Assembly (NCBI GenBank): GCA_947561715.1
Contig: OX387198.1
Location: 12,090,001-12,154,000, forward strand
Direction: 5' to 3'
DNA from: Ascidia mentula
Lineage: Eukaryota; Chordata; Ascidiacea; Phlebobranchia; Ascidiidae
DNA: 64,000 bases
Shown: piece by piece, positions 1 to 12,599 of the stretch
How the letters are laid out: each line of letters starts with the position of its first letter
Numbering within the stretch: position 1 is the first letter of the stretch
The notes under the pieces: model-generated
The model's input: only the letters and a program-made list of their open reading frames with translations
Told to the model about the DNA's origin: nothing
The model's database searches: none
Translations under genes and position numbers: made by a program

Positions 1-430
1 CCTACTATGTAAAGATGTTATCTGCTCCAGCAGCGTTGAATTCACTTCATACGCGCTACAAAAATGGTTATTACGTTAACTATACACATAGTGAAGCAAT
101 ATTATAGTGGAAAAAAATTGCATGACACAAATGCCTACATTTTGCGATGATTGACCTCAACGAAAATTTATTGCGAATAAAACACCCAAATTACTTTTGC
201 TGTGATATACTTGGCTCATGCATTAGTTACAAAATCAAGCAATCAAGGAACAGTTACATAAGGGGAAAACCAAAGGGAAACTTACGCACTTCCTGTTCCT
301 AGCGCGTAAAGCTAGTCACGATGAATTAGTCCCTACATTACGATACAACATATATCTGTGGTTAGTACAGTTGACAAAGTTAAACAACCGACATTTTTGC
401 ACATAAAACGTAACGGGACGGTTTGGGAGT
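1..430. other. Upstream flank, no gene seen
   Basis: AT-rich sequence before the first exon of copy 1. I see no coding exon, RNA gene or repeat that I can support. It may hold the promoter and 5' UTR of copy 1, but no clear core-promoter motif is visible. Confidence 0.4.
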
Positions 431-3400
431 ATGAATGGAAAGGAAATGGAAATGTGTGCAGATGGCAATTGTCAACAGAACAGTAAGTTTTGGAAGATGT
501 CATGTAAAACTAGCGCCCGGTTTTAAGTAGCAATATATTTAAAGATTATTATTGATGGCTTGTCTTTCTGATATCCAAACAAGCAATAGACATACCGCAC
601 AACGACAAATGCTGAGCAAAGTATGCACGAAATAACTGTAATTAGTGTTTGCCGTGTATATATATATGATTAAACCAATAATGCTTAACTGGAACTCTAC
701 GAGAAATAGTTGAAGTATAAGTATAATTAATTGGCCTTGTCCTGCAGTTTACAGTCAACAGGAAAAAATTTCAAACCTGAGCTCTGAATTGAAGCAAAGT
801 TTGAAGAATGTGAAGATTTTGCTGGTGGTGTTGGGTGCACTCATGTTGATTGCCTTTATAACAACACTCGCTATAGTAAGTAATGCATTTGGTGTAACGT
901 TCGTTCGAGGATGTCAGAAACGTTCTTTCGAAGTTATTATGTTCAGAGACAGGGCGATTGCAGTTGTGTTTTTGCAAGTTAAACAGCTTTTAAAACTTAC
1001 ATCTTCATAGTGCCATTCAACTTCGAAGTAAAAAACACAACAAAGTAAACTTTATTTTTGTCGATCACGTATCCTCAATGCAGACATAATATCCACTCCC
1101 CTTATGAGTCAAGATCACATTTTCTCATAAACATCATCGTCGTAGAGAGTTGTTGGAAATCTTAATCTAATTACGCGTTTAATATCGGCTGTGGGATGAC
1201 AAATCATTACAGAGTTTCGGATCCAACAAGTCGCGCGTATAATTGACAAGCAGAGGACCAAAAACGCATAAACTGCAATGATCGTGACCTGAATCTGGTG
1301 TAGTTGATTTAACGAACTAATTTTCTGTTTCAGCTCACGCCACAGATCTCTCAAATAAAAGGTAGGTGAATAAAAACAGAGATGTTAAACCGTCAGGTTA
1401 CTGGAATTTGTGCTTGAAAGCGATTGTTTGATATTATTGAAGAAACGTTTTTTAAGAACACTCGAACGTAATTAAGGATTTGATAACGATGGTTTAAGAT
1501 AATTTACAGAATCACATCCTGTTATATGACAAAAAGTATCAAATTTATTTTGCAGGTTTATTGCTCTATATGATATTAACATAAGATTGCACTGTTTAGG
1601 CCAGTTGAAAACAGATAAAAATGACGCTACAGAACAGACACAATTCTGGGGAAAAACTCTATCCTCCGTGCAAAGTATGGGAACAATTGGTTAACAGAAG
1701 GGATACACAAAAAGTGATGCGCATTGGTGCTTTGGGGCATGGGCAACCTCGCATAATGCAGAATTTCTATATGTCTATACATATATCATTCAATGTAATG
1801 ACCATTTGCATCAACCGCCTGCCGCTTGATATTATCCTTTTGCATTTTGTAAGAATTTGTTTCTTAGTTCGAAGTCCATTTTTTTCATTGAATGAGTGAT
1901 TTTGTAAGATTTCAAGAACACAAAAGTCTTATGGAAATGGTTGCTGCTAGAATTTTACGAAAACAAGAAGAACTGTGACCTTGTGTTTCAGGATTATTGA
2001 TTTCTAAATGACATAATGTTCTTCATTACAGGATTTGTTGTTATTTATTTCAGAAATTCTTGAGACCTATTTACCGACATTCACTACAGCGTTTCAGAAG
2101 TTGGAAAAACGCTTGCGCAATTCTACTCAGCTCTCTGGTATATCTGTCAAAACAACAAAAAAGAGTTTTGTTACTGATAGGTGTATGCGTACGCTAGGTA
2201 TACTAACACGCAACGCGAAAAAGGGCGATTTGTGCATAATGGCGAGATAAGTTTAATACCTTTAGTGGAACAAGTTCACCCTTTTATGTGGGACTATTCT
2301 GCATCTTCTATACTTAAGATGCTGCCAACAAACACCTTGAACAAATGAATGTAAAACTGGAGGAGTTAGAAGAAAAAGTTACTCAGTTGACGGCTTACCA
2401 CCAGGACCCTACGTCAGCCAAAGGTAGATGGGAAATTAATGTCACAAACAAATTGTTTAAAAACATTGGACAGTAATGTGTCGAGTATTACAGTTTTGTA
2501 AATCACTACATAGTAAAACTCACTTTAAGGCTGTAAAACGTAATGGAATTTGCACTCTTAATATAAATGTAGGTCCTAAGTCTTTAAAGATTGGAATGTT
2601 AACATAGTAAGCATTAAACTATGGATGGAAAGCTATTGTTTCGTCTTAGACAAATTGGAACTAGAGAGGTATTTATAAGCCATCAGGAAGGCCGCGGCAC
2701 TAACTTTTCCATCTTTCATTCCAAATTTTTACCGTTTTAAGTACGATGGCAGCAGCCAGAACAGCATTAGCAATGGCGGGCATGGGATGTACAACGAAGG
2801 AAATAGGGTAAAACACCTAACTTTATTTCTTTACTCTATAAACTAATACTACACTTTTACTGAAAGTTACAAGTTTTGAAAGACAGTCACCCACCAATAT
2901 CAATAAAATACAACGAAACGTACAGGTGAGTTATGACCTTATTTATAAACAGACAAGGGTCACAAAATTGTTTCATTCAGGGCTGAAGATGGATCGTTTA
3001 CCGTGACTTCTGTTACCGACCATCCGTTTATCTTGGCGATGTTAATCAGAAACCACGACCAACGTACTGAACACAGTTATTTTATTAAGGTCAGCTATGC
3101 CCCAAAAATTCCACCGACATTCTATGTAAACAAATCCACATTTTCAGGAATTGGGAAAATTGGGAGCTGAAGGTAGCGGAAGTTTCAGCATGCATTCCGG
3201 CTCGTTTTGGCAAGGTTCAATCCACTGTTCATACCGGATTTATCAGGTGTTTGGAGCGGACAGTCCATCCATCATTCAAGTATTTCTGAACATGTACAGT
3301 GTTGAGGTATGAACATATTCACAAATGCAAACCTTCCCACACATTATGTAGCTGAGAACGACATACTTAAGCAGATTAAACCTAATTTGTAATTATGTTT

Positions 3401-3542
3401 GTTGATTGCAGCTTTTTAAATCGACTGGGACGGCTACGTTGAGGTTTGAGGATTACAGCCGTGTGACAAATTACACTGATAACTTTGCAGAGGTATTCGG
3501 ACGATTTAGCAACCGATACTTCTGTTATTTTCTTGCTTCGGG
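431..3542 (+). pseudogene. Copy 1 of the stalk-receptor family, broken
   Basis: Exons read by hand: 431-482 (start MNGKEMEMCADGNCQQN), 748-875 (transmembrane, KILLVVLGALMLIAFITTLAI), 1334-1361, 1600-1674, 2054-2137, 2319-2423 (stalk coiled coil, e.g. LEQMNVKLEELEEKVTQL), then ectodomain exons B 2650-2807, C 2867-2925, D 2981-3089, E 3148-3306 and F 3412-3542. Phases agree at every junction and exon sizes match the other copies. Two defects suggest a pseudogene: an in-frame TAA at 2676-2678, where other copies read RYVRAL, and no terminal exon G before the Gypsy debris that starts near 3.7 kb. No exon A was found. The N-terminal exon, the helix and the stalk are otherwise open, so loss may be recent, or a short form ending in exon B could still be made. 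A sequencing error at the TAA cannot be excluded. Confidence 0.72.
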
Positions 3543-3710
3543 GTAAGTCTGTTCGCAGAGCAAAGCAGCATTTTTGAAACCTCCCTCAATCATAAAAATA
3601 TTTAAAACATGTTTAAACTTGACCATCGCATCATACAAAATTCCAACTGAACCACATACTTTTGTCTTCAAACCTCATACACAGTAAATCCATTGTGAAA
3701 TAAATATGTA

Positions 3711-5526
3711 TTACCCTGTGAAGACTGAAGTGGGCCTACAATATTCACGCAAACATGGGTGAAACGAACCCGAGGCGGAAAGTAGCGAACGCACATTATA
3801 TTGGATTTTCATATTCTGACATTGTATGCAGTTGCGTGCCCACAATCCAAATTGTTGTTTCATCCCATGCCACACGAATTTGGAAGCAACTAGCTGGCGG
3901 TTGACTTTAATGAATGGGCGTGACAAACCATCACATTTGGCTACGTTGATGACTAGACGTATAAAAAGTCGTTTTAAATGGTTGTAGTGAACAGCAGGTG
4001 TTTTGCTTACTACTAATATGGCATCTAGGTCCACAATGCAAAATCAAGTAACTGGCAAGCTGTGTCCTTTAAGTGTTGAAATGTTTGGGTGGCAATTTTT
4101 AACCGGCAGGAATTCAAAAAGACCTAAAAATGTGATTGCTGTTGTCTTGGCAACATCCGCGGGAGCAACTGAAACTTGGTGGTAGACACGCACAAGGTCG
4201 ATTTTGGAAAAAATAGTAGATCCTGCCAAACTTGCTGAAAAGTCCTGAATGTGAGGGATTGAGTAACGGTTTGGTTAAGTAGCAGCATGTAACTGCCTGT
4301 AGACTTTGGAACTATGTGTAGCGGCGAAGCCCAAGGGCTGGACGAGCGTCTAATAATCCAGTTTTTACATATTGGCGAACACATTTCTTGCCAAAGTGAG
4401 TTTCTCAGGAGGAAGACATCGAGCACGCGCGTGTTTGCAAACAGAAACACTAGCAAACGTTTTCGCGCTGATAAAACGCTGTTGTTGGAGATCCACTAAC
4501 AAAGAATGTGCTCTCAAAAAGTCTGCGCCGAGCAGTGGCCTGGAGACATAAACAAAATTCCATTTAAAATATCCAGGTGGAAAAATTAGTGAGATCAGAT
4601 GTGAGCCGTACGCCCGAAAACCCTGAATTCTGCTTCCGTGTCCACAAAAAAGTTGCGCCCAGACACGCGGTCCATTAAAAAAAATCGGCTGCTCGTTTTG
4701 CCGGCCGTCACAGTGGTGGCTAAAGACGGTCGGCTTGCTAGATTTCCCGAAATGAACATGGAGGATAACACTGACGTGCGTTTGTACCGAAACGTTGGTG
4801 GTAAAAACATAGTTTGGAAGCGTTTCTTACTTGTTTTGGTGAAGTAGGACTGGACCTTGCGCATCGCACCTTTAATACTGCGTATTCCTCGTCTTTCCGA
4901 CAAGTCAATAGCGGAGCATCCGCCTGTTGCGCTAAACTGCGAGCACAAGGAAAATCCCCTCCAGCCAAACCCGTGCGCAGTACAACGGTCAACCGTAGGT
5001 TTCTCTCTCAAGGTTCCTCTCTCCCAAGCAAGCGTTGCACTGCTTTATTGCATTCCCAAGTTAAGAATGAATCCACAAGTCCACGCAACACCAGCACAAG
5101 AGAAACGCGGCGAAAAAAGGCAATTAATAATACAATGCGGCAAAGTGAGCGCTTCATACCCCCCCACAAGAAGCGGGCAACAAAATTTAGAAACGAAAAC
5201 GGGCCAGGGAGCGAAATTCGAACAGCGCGCTTGCGTTTAATAGATGAATGGGGTGGCAATGGTGGTTGTAGGGTAGGCTTGTCATGCCTTCCTCGACGCG
5301 GTGGTTGAGCCGTTTTGGTCAGGTCGAGGTGGGCAGGCTTTAAACGGTCAACAGAAACTGTCTGTTGACACCCGCCCAAGTCCAGCGTGAACGGTTTGTT
5401 TATTCGCATTATGACCCGGTATGACCCCTCATACAGAGGTGTCAAAGGCGGGCGATGTTTGTATGAAAACATATGCACTTCACTTGTGTCCAACGACTTC
5501 GGAACAATTTCTTTGGGATGTGACAC
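3711..5526 (-). mobile_element. Scrambled Ty3/Gypsy retrotransposon remnant
   Basis: Several minus-strand open stretches resemble Ty3/Gypsy gag-pol pieces. 5526-5130 resembles the integrase C-terminus (HRPPLTPLYEGSYRV, SVDRLKPAHLDL). 4992-4740 resembles a gag zinc-knuckle-like region (CFYHQRFGTNARQC). Near 4690-4630 lies a protease-like stretch in which the expected DTG reads DTE (FFVDTEAEFRVF). 4456-4044 resembles reverse transcriptase (SSPWASPLHIVPK; AGSTIFSKIDLVRVYHQ). 4034-3711 resembles the integrase zinc-binding part (RQLVASKFVWHGM). Reading frames change several times, so this is not functional. The order is unusual, because the integrase end lies upstream of gag-protease-RT. A purine-rich tract followed by TG near 5163 and an AATAAA-like signal near 5055 hint at an LTR at that junction. 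It separates copy 1 from its missing last exon. Confidence 0.75.
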
Positions 5527-5639
5527 GACGTGGGTGTCTGCAGGAGCTTTCCAACAGCCGACCTCAAAGCTGGCAATAGTCGACGCGTTGAACCAACAAA
5601 ATCAGCAGGCACAACCAACAGTAAAATGAGCGCTACAAA

Positions 5640-6846
5640 CGTGATAAATGTTTTTCAACACCACGGTAGATTCAATAAATCGCAATGAACAGCAATTGAT
5701 ATCGCAAGGACGAAAATCATTGAATTTACGTTGTCCTTTCAAGCTAACATTATAGTGAAAATAGGGTGCTTATGTACAAATGTAATCCCTTAGGATGTTT
5801 GTAATATGATGACTTTGATGACTAATTTATAGACTACCAAATATTTGGGGACATGTTGCATTACTCGTCTGGTTAGAAACGAAGTACGTGATGCAGTAAG
5901 AATACAACAAACATTCTTTATCACACATCAAGACGTGGTATAGCGAAGTACTGTCTAAACTTAACGATATGTCTTGAAATTGTAAATAACTGTGTCTCAG
6001 AGATATTTAACAGTGCCTCGATAGCGTGAGCGCGAGATGAGTCTCTTGGATTCAAAAACCTGCTTCTACCTCGTTCTGTAAAGCAACCAGAACTCGGATA
6101 ATTTCCCGAGTAATTTTTGTATTGAAAACTGTTACCAGCTTCATTGAAACAGTACATTACGACTCTGCAATACGAACGTTGATTCTACCAGGTTCAGAGA
6201 GACTTGCAGTTAATATCAGAATAGCAGTATAACGGTAATACGATAGAATAAGTAGAATGAATTCACAGGCACACACAGGGCTTTTTGAAGCTCTCCCTAC
6301 TGAGAGCTGATTGGTCAATAATGTCACGTGATATCATGAACCGCTTGAAGTAATACAATACAAGAACATAAAATACAGGATATTCTCCGCCAGGACACAT
6401 ATAGGTTATATGTAAACCGGATATAGGTGATTCACGTGTGCTGGAGAGTCACTGGTGAACACGTTCTGGTGCAACACTTAACGGAAGGTGATCGTTCGCG
6501 TGTTATCTGGGACGCATTCAAATGGTTAGTTTTATACAAGAGTAAAAATGTATCCTGTGAGAATATTTTATATGGTAAACAGGATATTAAATGAATCACT
6601 TTACTCGAGAACATTCGATGGATTAATCATTTGGGTCACATTATAAGGTTATGTTTACACTTGGGTCGGAAATTGCGAAATATTCAATGCATTTGGTAAC
6701 ACCTGCAAACGAAATGGATTATGCAATACTTGTGCAAAGTTGCACACAAAACATTACGCAATACAAGCACTGGTTTCTGTGACGTATGTTACAAAATAAT
6801 AAGGTTGTCCTCAAGCAGTTATGGGCTTGGTGCATCGGTTGTCGTT
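5640..6846. other. Intergenic, nothing recognised
   Basis: About 1.2 kb between the Gypsy remnant and the stop codon of copy W. Short open frames occur on the minus strand (e.g. 6157-5921) but have no recognisable motif and no flanking exon pattern of the local family. The lost terminal exon of copy 1 was looked for here and not found. Confidence 0.4.
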
Positions 6847-9800
6847 TTATGGTTTATAGATCGTTTGAAAGACTCGAATCAACTCAACTATAGCATCTTT
6901 TAGGGCTTGTGAACTCATAGGCTCAGATGGATACCTGAAAAACAAACACATTTTGGTTTATATGGATGTTTCATAATTATAGAGCTGCAAATTTGATCGG
7001 TATTTCTAGCTTCACACAGAAACTCTCGCAGCTATTGATCGACAGCCTGTCAGGGTTATACTTATGCCTTTTTTATTTATGGTTAATATGTATATCTGCA
7101 TGCGATAAAATAAATATACCTGAAATCCTACAGATCTCTGCGTGACGCAAAGTAAACATTCAGCAATATTTACAATACAAGTTTTTGGAATAATTATTTT
7201 AAAGGTAACACCGTAAACTGAAGCAATAATTGAATGCATTTGTAAGAATATTTTCCCAAAATTTGTCGGTACCGTTTTTAAAACTTTTCTCACCTCGAAG
7301 CTAAAATGTAGCACAAAAACCTATTGCTAAATTGACCCGTATAACGTGCAGTATTGTCAGTTTCACCTGTTCCTTCCTCGTTATCTGTTAAGTAAAGAGT
7401 ACTTCTCCCAGTTGATTGAAAAAGCTACAAAACAGTAATAGAGAACAGTTAATATTTTTCATGACATAAACAACCTATTACAGTAATACGTTGTTTGTCT
7501 TTACACTAATTAGAATAAAAACCGTTTTTGCAATTACAAATGTTTTATTTTATTTCTTGCCTCAGTACTGTAAAATGAAAGAAATATCTGTATTATGGAT
7601 GGATCAGGTGTTCCATACACTTGATATATCTGGTATGCAGAGGAGATTGAACCTTGTCTAAACGAACCGTGAAACGTTGAGTAATTTCCATATCCATCAG
7701 TTCCTAGGTTTCCCGATTCCTGAAATATAAAATAAGAAATAAAATGCTATCAATCATAAAATGTGCTGCCGTATAGTGGTTGTCAAAAACGTTGACGCGT
7801 CCACCTGGTGATTCTTCTGGTACGGTTTATAGACGAAAAAAAAATAATTTTATGTACATTGTTAAGCATTTTTTCAACAAATAATTTTCACGAAGTTTTG
7901 AAAAGTCAAGGTGATTAGCACCTTAATGTAAAAACTCTTTTCACTTTGCTGGTCTTTGTTTCTGATTAACATCGCCAATATAAATGGATGATCGGTAACC
8001 GAAGTAACCGTGAATGAATTATCTTCAGCCCTAGGTAAATACAAAGCAGTTTTAAAATTTGAATAAAAACGTTTCGAGACACTTCCTGACCCACCTCAAC
8101 ATTTTGTTGTATGTTATTGGTATTGTTTCATAGCAGTCTTTCCAAACAGTTAACTGGAAAAGAAACCAAACCAGATACAATTTGCAAATCAAAGCAGCAA
8201 TTTCAACAACAACAATTGCATTTTACAATCACTAGGTATACTGGTTTGTCAGCCAAGTTAGTTCAGTTTCTTTTTCGGAGCGTGATAGGAAAAATCATGC
8301 TCCCGGTGAGATTTGAACCAGACCCAACCCTGTACTGACTGAGATACAGGAGCGAAGCGTTTGTACAGGGTACGTTGCACTTTACATGATGCAGGGTAAC
8401 TCTACAACTATGATCAGGCAACGCACAAGTGTTTCATGCAACAGGAAAGATCGCCCCACTGCAGTTGTGCGTTTGCGCACCTGTCTGGGGCGACCCTGCC
8501 AGTCATGCAGTTGCACAGGATCGTGAGTTCTGACCTCACCGAAACCATCATTTTTCAGATCTCATTCTCAGACTTTGTACGTACCTTATTGCCGTTGTCA
8601 AACATGTCATGACCGCCGTCGCTTATGCTTTGGTTGTCGCTACCGTCGTACTTATACCGATAAAAATTTGGTATTGTTTTTGGAAATGATTTGGTTGCTG
8701 CCTTTGTTAATGCTCTCGTGAATCTGGCCAGTTTAAAATCACCTTACACAAAAATATACAAGAGTTTGTTAAATAAGTTAATATTCGGAAAAAGTCGCAT
8801 AAAGACCAACTGGTTAGTTTACGTTTTATGGACGACTCACAATCTTTTTGCGCCTACCTTGCAAAATACCCTCACTTAAAATTTTAAAAGACGTTTCCAT
8901 TTGAATCTGTAACATTTCAAAACCCTTAGTTGTGTTGCGAGATTTCTGAACCTCGCAACCTACAGAACAAAACGTTGATTGACGCCCAATTGGTTGCTAT
9001 CTTTTGCACGATTTGACATTCTACCGACGTCATTCTGGTAGTGATATGATTGCCGCATCTATCCAAATGATCTAAACGACGATCGTAGTGGTAATAATGT
9101 CGAGTTTAATTCAACTTTCGTTATCCTGATTTTAACATATTAGCCAATTTTCGGGAACACGTTTTATTATTAGTGTAGAAATCTGCAAGTCTTTTGTTCT
9201 TCATGTTCCTAAATATCTGTTACTCAATCGTTAATATTTTTGGTCTTACAACGAAAATTCCGAAAACACCATTATCGATTTTTTCCCGGTTTTGATTAAT
9301 ATAATATGCGTTATCCTGTCACTGAAGGATAAGGACAAGTATTTTAATGCTTATCAAATCTGCGGACTGAACTATGCGCTTTTTCACAACCTTAGATAGA
9401 AGCGGTAGTTACTATAGGGATGCACCGAAAGTTCGCCCAATTAGTTGATGCCTGTGCATGGTTTTTACCTTCCGTCGACTTGATTCTGGTGTGATTCCCG
9501 TAATTCGTCAGTTGATCTAAATAGAAATAAAGGTGGTTATTCTGATTTGAACGCACTGATGTACAGACTTAATTTATCATTTTCTAATTGTTTTAAACAA
9601 CAGAATGGTTAGTGCAAGGAATAAATCATTCGGAATGTTTTTTTATAGGTCACCCCGCAGTGACAAAATATCGATTTGCAAAGATCGAATGTCTTCCATG
9701 ATGTTGGCTTCATGCATCATTGGGGAGTCTGAAAGACAGTTCATGTTACACTCTTGTTATGTATGCTTTTGTTCACGTATACCTTTGATTTGGGAGTTTT

Positions 9801-10599
9801 GCATCCAAACCTGAAAAAAAAACACATTTAATAAAATGTATGCACTCTCTGCTTACTGGCTTAACCTTTTTAATCGCGAAATCTGATGACTTAAAAGCGC
9901 GCTTTTATTTGATTGGTGATCTTTCTTTCATTTAAATAATGCCATGCAAGCTCGAAACAACGGTCTTTTGTTGTTTCGTACATGTTTGTATTTACGTAAA
10001 GATCGTGACTGGCTAGAAAGACCAATTAATATGACATGGTCGATCGCTTATAGGCAGCACAAAAGTGGCGATGCAATTAACCAAACAACACAGTACAGTT
10101 ATGTAGCTTAAAGATCTTCTGGGTTTATCAAGAATCGCACACCTGAACAAACTCCGCATCAATATTTTTTTGTTTAGAGCGCCTAGATTGGTGGTTACAA
10201 AACACCATTGCGCGAGCGTCACGGGATCGTGAGACTCATAAAATGCACAATCTCCCCTATATTTCCATTTCTGAATAAACTATATGTTTCCATGTTTACC
10301 CTTTTCGTTTGGTGAATAAATATCGGAAACCAAACCCTCTTTTATACTTGGAGTACAAAGATGGAGTTACAAAAAAAAAACTTTAAACGCGTAATTAAAA
10401 TAACACCATATAGTGACCTTAAAAAGTAATGGTTTACTTACTATACCAAGTGTAGCAACACTCGTCATCAACATAACTGCACCAAACACCCCGAGCATAA
10501 TCTTCATACTCTTCAAACTTTGATTAAGTTCAGAACGTAACTTTGAAACCGTTTCATGGTCAACTCGAGGCTGCTGCCGTGGTGATGGCTCCTCATAAA
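6847..10599 (-). CDS. Copy W: stalk-receptor family, 5' exon unresolved
   Basis: Exons in transcript order: 10599-10442 (transmembrane, SLKSMKIMLGVFGAVMLMTS), 9810-9783, 9516-9469, 9071-9018 (short stalk), A 8959-8858, B 8742-8585, C 8153-8095, D 8030-7922, E 7719-7561, F 7424-7294 and G 6934-6847, ending FQTIYKP-stop. All phases join and no internal stop is seen. A predicted type II membrane protein with an extracellular C-terminal head. The first coding exon was not found. An in-frame ATG at 10660 would give 384 aa, but the equivalent region in copy Z looks intronic and differs by two bases, so a separate upstream exon is more likely. Oddities: exon E uses a GC donor; exon A lacks the cysteine found near its end in X, Y and Z and has one at its start; exon C gains a cysteine (KDCYE). 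The 54-nt stalk exon has a weak GTCAAA donor. Confidence 0.75.
8299..8353 (-). repeat. tRNA-like fragment, probably a SINE head
   Basis: On the minus strand a 55-bp stretch has ends that pair as a 7-bp acceptor-like stem (GCTCCTG with CGGGAGC). It has an A-box-like TATCTCAGTCAGTACAGG and a B-box-like GGTTCAAATCTCACC. It is too short for a tRNA because there is no anticodon arm. It lies in the intron between ectodomain exons B and C of copy W, followed on the + strand by GC-richer sequence (8360-8540) unlike its surroundings. A tRNA-derived SINE or tRNA pseudogene is most likely. Confidence 0.45.
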
Positions 10600-10779
10600 C
10601 TACAGCGTAAAAACCATTTAAACTAAAACTTAAACATTGAAGATTTTTATTTGGAAGCAAATAATAAGCAAAACATATTTTTGGCGGATAAATTTATTAA
10701 CTAACAAATGAGAAAACAGTCACCTCTAGAAACTACATAGGTTATGTGGTCTTTGCTGTGCATATCAAATATCTGCGTT

Positions 10780-11012
10780 AATTAAAGTTGTTCCTTTAAG
10801 TGTTTATCTGCGTTTGTGACGTGGCTGTAGCCCTCACCCATGTGCATTTAAATGTGCGCCAGTAGCCGCAATGCCACTTCCGCGTCTACAGGACTACCTT
10901 GCAGTGAATATTTGTTTGGAAATCAGTTAGTGACGTAAGATGTGGTGCAAACCGTGAATTTGGTTTGCCGCCAAAGACGCAATTCTTTGCAGGACTCCTG
11001 CGCTTAGTATAT
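10780..11012. repeat. Dispersed repeat, copy 1 of 2
   Basis: About 230 bp closely similar to 22995-23222. Both contain the phrase ccagtagccgcaatgccact and end at gcgcttagtatat. Here that edge abuts the middle of an orphan terminal exon, so the repeat may have inserted into or recombined with it. No coding potential was recognised. It could be a MITE or SINE-like element; no clear terminal inverted repeat was seen. Confidence 0.55.
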
Positions 11013-11075
11013 TCCTGAAGAAACCTCACAATTGCCGCTCTCAATGTGCTTGAACTAGTATATTCGTTTGGATAC
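11013..11075 (-). pseudogene. Orphan, truncated terminal exon G
   Basis: The minus strand has the acceptor ttcag and then reads YPNEYTSSSTLRAAIVRFLQ, nearly the same as the terminal exon of copy X (25275-25362). It loses the FQTIYKP-stop ending where the dispersed repeat begins. No exon F lies upstream within reach. It is a dead exon left by a duplication. Confidence 0.7.
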
Positions 11076-11639
11076 CTGAATGACAAATAAATGATTTTCA
11101 TATATCCTAATGACTCATTGGCAGACATTACATGAAAGTTTGACACTTGTGTTTTGCAAATGATCACTATTGTGGCAAGTACCATGATCAAATGAAAAAA
11201 ATAGTTTCATGGAAGTAAGCACATAATAGTTCGTCGAAATTTCCTAAGTTAATGCTCGCAAGAACAATCACACGTTATGAAATTAAGACAACATCTGAGT
11301 TTGAGGACATAATTGTTTGGTTTTTTAAGTGTTAACCTTTACCAGTGTAGAACATCGGAAATTTGGTCAGGACAAGTGCAAACTGCGAGCACAAAATGCC
11401 ATGTAATGAATTACAAACACGTTAATGAGTAAAGAAGCAGATAACAAACCATAGACAAAAGCAGTGGTACTGTCACTTCCAATTCATCTAAAACTTTCAG
11501 GGATTTTTTTGATGAATGTAATGATTGATTGAATTTAAAATGCTCAGATTTGTTCCAACAAATATAATCGGTCTGTAGTTTGAATGATGGAGTGGATAGC
11601 AAAAATACTTCGCAATTTACCCGTTTCGCACTGATAACA

Positions 11640-12538
11640 ATGGTGCTGAAATGTTCGTTTTCAGATGTTGAGATTCCCCAAGTTTGCGTCGCTCAATATG
11701 TGTTAGAAACGATGGAATACTTCGGAAAGTCTGTGGCTTTGGTGGATTCTTACCATGATTATTTGTGGACCTTTTGAGGTAAATGGTGCTTTTATAAGTA
11801 ACTTTGTGACGTTTACAATATTACAAACGAAACTGTTTTGAAAAGCAACAACACCTTGAAGTTTTTGCTAGTCGGTGGAGCTCCAACACCAAAAGATTTG
11901 ATGCAGAAAGCAAGTGATAAATTTGATGCGATCGTCACCAGTGCGTATGGCGCTTCGGAAACCGGTATGATTTCACTTCACGTTACGAAAGAAACTCCAT
12001 TCGAAGGTGTAGGAATGCTTTGTCCCAATGTTCAACTCAAAGGACAGAACTTGGTTACGGAAAACATGGAGAACTTTGTGTAAAAAGCCCAGGTGTCTTT
12101 AAAGGATATTTGAACAACACAGGAGCAAACGAAGCAGTGTTGTTTGAATGTGGTTGGTTTCGGACAGGAGACTTGGGATATTATGACGAGCAAGGATTCG
12201 TTTACTTGGTCGACAGACTAAAAAATATGATCAAAATTCACGAAAATAGTGCGGTTTTTCCGGCCCAGCTCGAAGAAATACTTTTGTCTCATCCAGGTGT
12301 GGTGGAAGCGGTTGTAGTTCGTACGACTCATCCAGTTTATAATGAGGCGGCAAAAGTCTTTGTTGTGAAAAAAGACGAATGTCTGACAAACGAACAGTTG
12401 CTAAAATTCTTCAATGCACACGTGGCAGAATATCAGCAACTCTTCGGTGGTTTGGAGTTTATTGATCATATTCCAAAGACTGATGGCCTTGGAAAACCAA
12501 ACAAAACTGCACTACAAAAACATTCTTCGTCTAATTAG
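11640..12538 (+). pseudogene. Acyl-CoA synthetase / 4CL-like pseudogene
   Basis: Member of the adenylate-forming (AMP-binding) superfamily, which activates carboxylic acids to acyl-AMP and then acyl-CoA. Segment 11640-11777 reads an N-terminus-like stretch (FSDVEIPQVCVAQYVLETME) and ends in a stop just after LWTF. Segment from about 11812 reads FLLVGGAPTPKDLM and YGASETGMISLH, the usual YG-TE-type motif. A change of frame near 12035-12050 then leads into GELCVKSPGVFKGYLNN, GWFRTGDLGYYDEQGFVYLV and DRLKNMIKI, ending at 12538 with a C-terminal domain up to GKPNKTALQKHSSSN. About 200-250 central residues, including the P-loop motif, are absent, so it cannot be active. It sits between copies W and Z and transcribes in the opposite direction. 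It could instead be a real gene with a mis-assembled middle, but two frame breaks make decay more likely. Confidence 0.85.
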
Positions 12539-12599
12539 ATTCTCTTCACATCATGAAGCTCCAGAAACCAAACATTTATTTATCTCTCTATTGAGGTAG

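Noticed and set aside
1115..1354. Minus-strand frame with a hydrophobic stretch (QVTIIAVYAFLVLCLSII)
   Set aside because: It overlaps the intron and the 28-nt exon of copy 1 on the other strand, has no supporting splice pattern and resembles no other copy.
10600..10660. ATG at 10660 as the start of copy W
   Set aside because: Not excluded, but the region aligned with copy Z has a two-base length difference just before a conserved acceptor (gctgtag), so it is more likely intron than coding.
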